A stretch of DNA of 64,000 nucleotides from Pacificispira sp033344895 (lineage in GTDB: Bacteria > Pseudomonadota > Alphaproteobacteria > UBA8366 > Aestuariispiraceae), in contig OZ245920.1 in the NCBI GenBank assembly GCA_965229685.1, positions 3,038,001 to 3,102,000 on the forward strand, in the 5' to 3' direction. Below, in pieces: positions 58,892 through 64,000 of the stretch (positions are counted from its first letter, which is position 1; the number at the start of each line of letters is the position of its first letter). A program made the translations under genes and the position numbers. Below the pieces are notes generated by a model, which ran no database searches, was not told where the DNA came from, and saw only the letters and a program-made list of their open reading frames with translations.

Positions 58892-60187
58892 ATGCGATCC
58901 TGTCGGCAGGTATTGCTGATCTGGTGTGCTTGTGCGCTGAACCTCTTGGGTTTGTCGGCGGCAGAGGGACAGGGCCTGCCGACGACTGACGACGGATGGG
59001 CCGAACAGGCGATCGAGTCGCTCTGTCCTTTAGGACATCTCTCGGGCATCGAGGCACAGAGCCAACTGCCCGGGACCTGGCTGGTCAGTGAATCGCGACA
59101 TCCGACAGAGGGCGACCCCAATATCGTTTCCATTCGGCTGCTGCTGCCCGGCGCAGACGAGCTTGCCATTGAGCGGCGCCAGGTATCCGGACGATTGCGG
59201 CAGTTCCGTGTCGCCTATTTCTCGAGATCGGGCGAAGAACTGGTCCCCCGCCTGTTGGCAATTGCCGACGGTGGTTGCACGACACAGTCCGGCCGGCGAA
59301 TTCGTCGGGAAGGTGAAGTGTGGCGCTACCTTGATCAACTGGACGGCGATCTCACCACCCTGCGCTGGTCGGAGACCCTGCAGGCGCCCTGGCCGGAAGG
59401 ACACGATCCCGGGGGCATCCGCGTCGCGCTGGTGGATTCCGGTCTCGCCTACGACATGGACCTGTTTCGCGACCGGTTGGCGCGCGGCCCGGACGGTGTC
59501 CCCCTAGGCTACGATTACTGGGATCTCGACCCATGGCCCTATGACGGCGATGTATCCCGCAGCCCGTTCCTGCCCATTCGCCATGGCACCGCGGTCGCGT
59601 CGGTTCTGGTTCGCGAAGCCCCCAACGTGACATTGATCCCGTTCCGCTATCCCCGTCCCGACATGGCCCGCATGGCGGATATCGTTTCCGACGCCGCACG
59701 CGCCGGCGCACGCATACTGGCCATGCCACTCGGCAGCAATCGGACAACCGACTGGGATGCCTTTGCGACCGCCCTCGCGCAGCATGACATTCTGGCCATC
59801 GTGTCAGCCGGCAACAATGGGCGGGATATCGACCGCAACCCGCTCTGGCCGGCGGTCCTTCCTTTGAAAAACATGATTGTCGTCACCTCGTCCGACGGCT
59901 TCGGTCGCCTGGCACAAGGGTCCAACTGGGGCCGCGAAAGTGTCGACATCATGCTGCCGGCCGAGAACGTTCCGATCGTCGACTTTCGCGGCGCCAGCGG
60001 AACGGCCTCGGGCTCCAGCTACGCCGTCCCGCGGTTGGCAGCCCTGGCGGCGCGCCTGCTGCATCAGGAACCGTCCCTCACCATTGACCAGTTGCGGGAT
60101 CGGTTACTCGCACGCGCGGCCCCATCGCCATTCGAAACCTCACCGGTCGTCTCCGCCGGCTGGATCCCCGATCCCCTCTCCGACTAG
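58892..60187 (+). CDS. Secreted subtilisin-like serine protease (S8 family)
   Basis: This protein has about 431 residues. A signal peptide (MRSCRQVLLIWCACALNLLGLSA) is followed by a pro-region of about 145 residues and a compact S8 catalytic domain: D182 (VALVDSGLAYD), H231 (IRHGTAVASV), oxyanion N308 (VSAGNNGRD) and S376 in GSSYAVP, in the position of the usual GTSxAxP. The ATG at 58892 gives the best signal peptide; an ATG at 58832 would add 20 residues. The convergent neighbour is another secreted serine protease, ending 8 bp away. The substrate is unknown. Confidence 0.88.
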   Translation: MRSCRQVLLIWCACALNLLGLSAAEGQGLPTTDDGWAEQAIESLCPLGHLSGIEAQSQLPGTWLVSESRHPTEGDPNIVSIRLLLPGADELAIERRQVSGRLRQFRVAYFSRSGEELVPRLLAIADGGCTTQSGRRIRREGEVWRYLDQLDGDLTTLRWSETLQAPWPEGHDPGGIRVALVDSGLAYDMDLFRDRLARGPDGVPLGYDYWDLDPWPYDGDVSRSPFLPIRHGTAVASVLVREAPNVTLIPFRYPRPDMARMADIVSDAARAGARILAMPLGSNRTTDWDAFATALAQHDILAIVSAGNNGRDIDRNPLWPAVLPLKNMIVVTSSDGFGRLAQGSNWGRESVDIMLPAENVPIVDFRGASGTASGSSYAVPRLAALAARLLHQEPSLTIDQLRDRLLARAAPSPFETSPVVSAGWIPDPLSD

Positions 60188-60194
60188 CCGGAAA

Positions 60195-62252
60195 TCATCG
60201 CCGAGGCGGCGCCGGGGGTGGGTCGTCGAGGAACCGCCGCGCTGCCTCTGCCTGCCTTGGATCGGCGATACGCAAGAGCTCGTACGCTTTTTCCGCGAGC
60301 GCCGGCTCTCCCCCCCAAATCCCGGATTGGATGGCGAAACGCAGCGCCTGCGGATCTTTAGGCGCCAATTCCATAAGCCAGCGGGCATGGTCCGTCATCT
60401 CAGCGAACCGGCCGGCGATCTGGAGCGACACCAGTAGCGAAATCCGCGCATTTATCGAATTCGGAACCTGGCGAACCGCTTGACCATGCATCGCGATCGC
60501 TCCGTCGAAATCGCCTGATTGTCCAAGCACCCGCCCCGCATCCAGCAGTTGGCCATGGTTGTCGGCCGCACCGCACTGGACCGCTAGTTTCTGAAGCAGG
60601 TCGTTGTCCGACGCCCCCCTGTGACTGGCCTCCAGTGCATCTGCGCAGGCCCTGAAAGCCGCCCCGAGCTCACCATGCCGGGCAGCCGCGTCCGGATGGT
60701 CGCGAAGTTCCAGAAGCTTTCGAACATCGGCCAGCGGAATGGCTTCATATCGACCGTCTCCCCCGCCGACGGCGATCGCCACCAGATCGCCATCGCCGTC
60801 GACCAGTGCACCGCCGCTGACACCGGGCTGCATCTGGGCGGACACGTGAAGGCGTCCCAGCGCCGCCCCCGTTGCGGGAAGCGCAATCAGGTCGCCCGCA
60901 TCAAAGACCCGGACCAGTTGGCGTGCCACATCCGCCCCGATTGCGTGGAAGGTTTCTTCGGGGTCCGCTGCATCCTGATCAAGTGGCGGGATGAAACCGG
61001 CCTCAGGCAGCCCCGCCACCTGGAGCAAAACCAAGTCTCCCGCATAGGCGGTAGGGATAACCACACCTTTCAACGGACCACCCGGCGCGTGCACCACGAC
61101 GTCCATGCGATCCGCGACGACATGACGGTTGGTCACCAGAAGCGTGTCGCCGATCCGTGTTGCACTAGCGATGGGATCGAAGCTGGAAATCGGGAACACC
61201 GCCTGACGCATGCGGCAGACCGCCGCTGCATAGGGGCAATCACCGCTGGTCGATTGAGGCGACGGTTCCTGCGCAGTGTTCGGCGGCGTGTCGCTGAACG
61301 CGAGGCCGATGCTTAGTTCGGTGCCGTTGCGCTCAATCAGTACCGGGACGGCTTCCGCGTCGTCGGCGATGAGGGCAAGTGCGGCGACCGCGTCCCTCGG
61401 CGTGCGGATACGCCGGACTCCGATTCGAAGGATCAGGTCGCCGCTCTGAAATCCGGCGCGCGCCGCCGCGCCGTCGGGCGCCAACGATGCCACGACCGGG
61501 GCCGCGATTCGGGTCAGCTGCTCGGCATCCGGCGGCAACAGGCGCCAGCCTGGTGAGCGGTAGGAGACGGTGCCGTCTGAAATCAGGGCGTCCGCCACAC
61601 GGTCCAGCAACGCAGTGGAGACCGCGAAATTGATCCCGATATTGGTGTCGGCTCCGGATGCGAAAATGGCCGACAGCATGCCCACCAGCCGCCCTTCGGA
61701 ATTCACCAGGGCGCCGCCGGACATGCCGGGATTGGTCGCGGCATCCGTCTGAATGAAATCTTCGACCGGATTGAAACCGGCATTCGTGACCGCCAGCGCC
61801 GAGACCACACCGCAGGTGATCGATGTCCCCAGGCCATAGGCGTTGCCGATGGCACAAACCGGTTCGGCAAGGGCCGTATCCTGCGCAATCTCAAACGCCG
61901 GAAGGTCGGCATTCACTTCCAGGATCGCAATGTCGCTGGCAGCATCGCCGGCGATCAGACGTGCCGGCAGGATACGGCCGTCATGCAGGCGGACGTCGAT
62001 CCGCTGAGCCGGTTCCACCACATGCCAGGCCGTCGCGACGATGCCCGGCCGAACGACCACACCGCTGCCCTCCGGCACGGTACCGGGCGGCGCCCCCGTT
62101 CCGCCCTGCGCCCGCCCCGGCCAGACCGGCAGGACCGACACCACGGAGTCCAGAACCGTTTCCGGTGCCGCCTGAACCGCCGGAATGGAAAACGACACAG
62201 GCCAAAGGCCGGCCAGTAGCAGGACAACAATGAAAAATCTCAGTGCCCGCAT
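60195..62252 (-). CDS. Secreted protein with two trypsin-like protease domains, PDZ domain and TPR-like tail
   Basis: This protein has 685 residues. A signal peptide (about 1-28) precedes a first DegP-like domain with a full triad H77 (ATAWHVV), D107 (ASDIAIL), S178 (GMSGGALV). A PDZ domain (about 245-320; AARAGFQSGDLILRIG) follows. A second trypsin-like domain has H377 (TNRHVVAD), D406 (AGDLVLLQV) and S479 (GVSGGALV). Helical repeats (about 530-680; GDFDGAIAMHGQAVRQVP) resemble TPR. The ATG at 62252 has GAGGG in front. Two complete triads in one chain are unusual. A periplasmic quality-control or regulatory role is possible; nothing in the sequence decides it. Confidence 0.85.
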   Translation of the reverse strand: MRALRFFIVVLLLAGLWPVSFSIPAVQAAPETVLDSVVSVLPVWPGRAQGGTGAPPGTVPEGSGVVVRPGIVATAWHVVEPAQRIDVRLHDGRILPARLIAGDAASDIAILEVNADLPAFEIAQDTALAEPVCAIGNAYGLGTSITCGVVSALAVTNAGFNPVEDFIQTDAATNPGMSGGALVNSEGRLVGMLSAIFASGADTNIGINFAVSTALLDRVADALISDGTVSYRSPGWRLLPPDAEQLTRIAAPVVASLAPDGAAARAGFQSGDLILRIGVRRIRTPRDAVAALALIADDAEAVPVLIERNGTELSIGLAFSDTPPNTAQEPSPQSTSGDCPYAAAVCRMRQAVFPISSFDPIASATRIGDTLLVTNRHVVADRMDVVVHAPGGPLKGVVIPTAYAGDLVLLQVAGLPEAGFIPPLDQDAADPEETFHAIGADVARQLVRVFDAGDLIALPATGAALGRLHVSAQMQPGVSGGALVDGDGDLVAIAVGGGDGRYEAIPLADVRKLLELRDHPDAAARHGELGAAFRACADALEASHRGASDNDLLQKLAVQCGAADNHGQLLDAGRVLGQSGDFDGAIAMHGQAVRQVPNSINARISLLVSLQIAGRFAEMTDHARWLMELAPKDPQALRFAIQSGIWGGEPALAEKAYELLRIADPRQAEAARRFLDDPPPAPPRR

Positions 62253-62394
62253 GACAATCCCTCGCGGCGATCCGGACGCCATCACGGCGCCATTCCCTGC
62301 ATATTCGACATCATGGCTCAGGGATAGCGCAAGGACGGGAAAAAGGGATGCGCCTCCCGACCGCCATTCGTCACAGGCACGCAGAACAGCGCCA

Positions 62395-63510
62395 TTAGAA
62401 CGCCACGACGAACGCGGCTAGCACACCCAGCCAGTAATGAAGCACCGTCACGCCGATCAAATTCTTCTGCGCCTGATAGACGTAACCGAAGATGATGCTG
62501 GCAAAGAAGGTGATGATGACCGCATCGATTCCGAACGCCAAATGCAGGGAGGCGAAGACGGTACTGGTCAGCAGGATCGCACGATGCCCCCTGGTGTCGG
62601 CCAGGAACTTCTGGAAGAGCCCCTGCAGGAGGCCGCGCGACCCCACCTCCTGAAAGACGGTATGCGCGAAGTACTGAAGCAGAAAGAGTCCGTCGACTCT
62701 TGCGCCTTCCGGGGCCGGGCCCGCTGTCCCGGTCTGCTTGAAGAAGATCAGATAGATCGCCGCCGGTATCGTGATGACCACGCAGGCCGCAACGGACTGT
62801 AGCAGCGCGCGCCAGAAACCTTCCCGCCGAATGCCGAGATCGGCGAGCGGAATCTTCATTACCTTGATCACCAGGAGACATGGCACCGCCAGGAAGAGGA
62901 TCGCCTGCCACGAGAAGCCCGGGTCATAAACGTCCTTCACATATTCTTCGGCGACCAGATAGAACAGCGCCGTTGAAATCAGGAAGATCGCGATCGTGAA
63001 AACCAGGAAGTGTCCGAACTGGTTCTGTAACGTCTTGATTTCGAGTTCCCGCCGGAGCGACGCAAGCATATCATCGCTCATCCGGCGCGCCCGGGTCACG
63101 ACGACGCCGGCAAGCGCCCCCTTGAGCGCACCGAGAACCGCGGCTCCACCCTCGGCGGATTCCAGCGCCTTGGTCGAAATCTCGATCAACCTGCAGGGAC
63201 TTTCTGCGCGAACGGACGACGTTCGCGTCCCGCCGTCCAGGAAGGCCAGTTCCCCGACAAATTCCCCGGCCGGCACTCCATTGAGCCGAACGTCACGCTC
63301 GTCGCCCGCCCGTCGCACCGCAACGGCATCGCCGGAGAGCAACAGATAGAGGGCGTCGCTTTTCGCACCCTCCCGGACGATGTAGTCGCCGGATCCGAGT
63401 TCCAGACGACGGGCCGCCCTGGCAATGGAAAGGATGGTTTCGTCCGACAGCTTCTCAAGAGCGGACTGCTCCCGCAGGATTTCCGCAATTGTCCGGGTAT
63501 TGTCAGCCAT
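62395..63510 (-). CDS. Cyclic-nucleotide-binding domain fused to CPBP (CAAX-type) intramembrane protease
   Basis: This protein has 371 residues. The N-terminal cNMP/CRP-like domain (about 15-125) has a phosphate-binding cassette FVGELAFLDGGTRTSSVRAE. A linker helix and about seven membrane segments from residue 168 follow. CPBP protease motifs are E288 and R292 in FQEVGSRGLLQG, H323 in FASLHLAF and H358 in LHYWLG. This suggests membrane proteolysis controlled by a cyclic nucleotide. The 142-bp gap downstream to the protease gene contains no other gene. Confidence 0.85.
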   Translation of the reverse strand: MADNTRTIAEILREQSALEKLSDETILSIARAARRLELGSGDYIVREGAKSDALYLLLSGDAVAVRRAGDERDVRLNGVPAGEFVGELAFLDGGTRTSSVRAESPCRLIEISTKALESAEGGAAVLGALKGALAGVVVTRARRMSDDMLASLRRELEIKTLQNQFGHFLVFTIAIFLISTALFYLVAEEYVKDVYDPGFSWQAILFLAVPCLLVIKVMKIPLADLGIRREGFWRALLQSVAACVVITIPAAIYLIFFKQTGTAGPAPEGARVDGLFLLQYFAHTVFQEVGSRGLLQGLFQKFLADTRGHRAILLTSTVFASLHLAFGIDAVIITFFASIIFGYVYQAQKNLIGVTVLHYWLGVLAAFVVAF

Positions 63511-63577
63511 AACATTCCGAGATCAAAGGTGGCGGGGCACTTCAGTTCGGTGTACCAGACTAGTGAGGGTGAGACCA

Positions 63578-64000
63578 ATGTCTTGCCTATTGGGCCGCCA
63601 GGCAACACGCGCGATGCGCCCTGTAACGAGGATCCAGACGCTGGCCCCCAAAAAAACCGTTCTGATCATCAACGCCTATTTCGACCCATGGCGTTCCGCC
63701 ACGCCGACCCGCTGGTTCGTGCCCCGTGCGATGGCGCCCTTCTTCCTGGCCGGCCATTTCAACCGCGAGCGTGTCGAGATACGCGTATGGGATGAGGTGT
63801 TTCACGGCCCCTTGTTGGACACCCGCATGCTGGAATGGCCGGATCTGGTCGTTTTCACCGGATTGACCGCGTCGTTCGACCGGGCACATCAGCTCTCCGC
63901 CTATTACCGGCACGCAAGGCCGTCCGGCATCACCGTGATCGGGGGGCCGATCGCCCGCGCCCTGCCCGGCCTGTGCGCCGAAATCTTCGACTATGTCGCC
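63578..64000 (+). CDS. B12-binding-domain protein, probably radical SAM (N-terminal part only)
   Basis: 141 residues are visible before the window ends. The start at 63578 has GAGGGTGAG before it; an ATG at 63614 is the alternative. The visible part looks like the cobalamin-binding Rossmann domain of class B radical SAM enzymes: TVLIINAYFDPWRSATPTRW, then PDLVVFTGLTASFDRAHQL and ITVIGGPIARALP. The SAM cluster motif would lie beyond the window. It is divergent from the cNMP-CPBP gene. Function unknown. Confidence 0.65.
   Translation, partial: MSCLLGRQATRAMRPVTRIQTLAPKKTVLIINAYFDPWRSATPTRWFVPRAMAPFFLAGHFNRERVEIRVWDEVFHGPLLDTRMLEWPDLVVFTGLTASFDRAHQLSAYYRHARPSGITVIGGPIARALPGLCAEIFDYVA

Noticed and set aside
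1..64000. CRISPR arrays, tRNA or rRNA genes, insertion sequences, prophage or defence islands
   Set aside because: No direct-repeat arrays, tRNA-like or rRNA sequences, transposase or integrase motifs were seen; the window is made of ordinary catabolic, signalling and protease genes.

Overview
The window is dense, GC-rich (roughly 60-65 %) bacterial chromosome. The mix of tripartite tricarboxylate (Tct) and TRAP transporters, FCD-type GntR regulators, hydroxyproline and betaine catabolism, CoxLMS-type molybdenum hydroxylases and large hybrid histidine kinases points to an alphaproteobacterium, probably Rhodospirillales-like and metabolically versatile. I saw no rRNA, tRNA, CRISPR array, transposase or phage gene. 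Nearly all space is coding. The genes form tight catabolic operons, each next to its own regulator.

Layout. 1-5.5 kb: a tctCBA transporter (tctA is cut by the window edge), divergent from a hydroxyacid dehydrogenase, a Gfo/Idh/MocA oxidoreductase and a GntR regulator. 5.5-16.7 kb: a signalling island. An OmpR-type regulator is divergent from a kinase whose membrane domain carries every residue known to be needed for ethylene binding in plant ETR1, at identical spacing. A CheY-like protein, a hybrid kinase, a receiver-EAL phosphodiesterase, two convergent paralogous 5TM hybrid kinases with HPt domains and a lone Cache sensor follow. 16.8-26.3 kb: a nine-gene operon for hydroxyproline uptake and breakdown to 2-oxoglutarate, with a GntR regulator and a 16-bp operator palindrome. 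26.3-33.3 kb: betaine N-demethylation genes (Rieske oxygenase, RpiR regulator, dimethylglycine-dehydrogenase-like flavoprotein, enolase-superfamily epimerase, class III aminotransferase). Together with the previous block they predict a route from hydroxyproline betaine to 2-oxoglutarate.

33.3-50.8 kb: a predicted picolinate (pyridine-carboxylate) regulon. It has a TRAP transporter, a molybdenum hydroxylase whose Fe-S subunit is fused to a CoxG-like domain, a MarR repressor, an oxygenase combining Rieske ferredoxin, ferredoxin reductase and oxygenase alpha subunit in one 944-residue chain, its beta subunit, an AraC regulator, and a lower pathway (amidohydrolase-type decarboxylase, NicE, NicD, NicX, NicF) ending in fumarate. 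Copies of a TCAG-TATA-CTGA-like palindrome lie in front of the three catabolic transcription units and the AraC gene. 50.8-58.8 kb: a sugar-acid operon (TRAP transporter, dehydratase, KDG kinase, KDPG aldolase) under a LacI-type repressor, with a perfect operator on the predicted promoter. 58.9-64 kb: a secreted subtilisin, a secreted double trypsin-like/PDZ/TPR protease, a fusion of a cyclic-nucleotide-binding domain with a CPBP intramembrane protease, and the start of a probable B12-binding (radical SAM-type) protein.

A cross-cutting pattern is that all four solute-binding-protein genes are followed by a strong intergenic hairpin before the next co-directional gene. Functional names come from motifs and family knowledge recalled without database searches. 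Substrates of the transporters and of the molybdenum hydroxylase are inferred from context.
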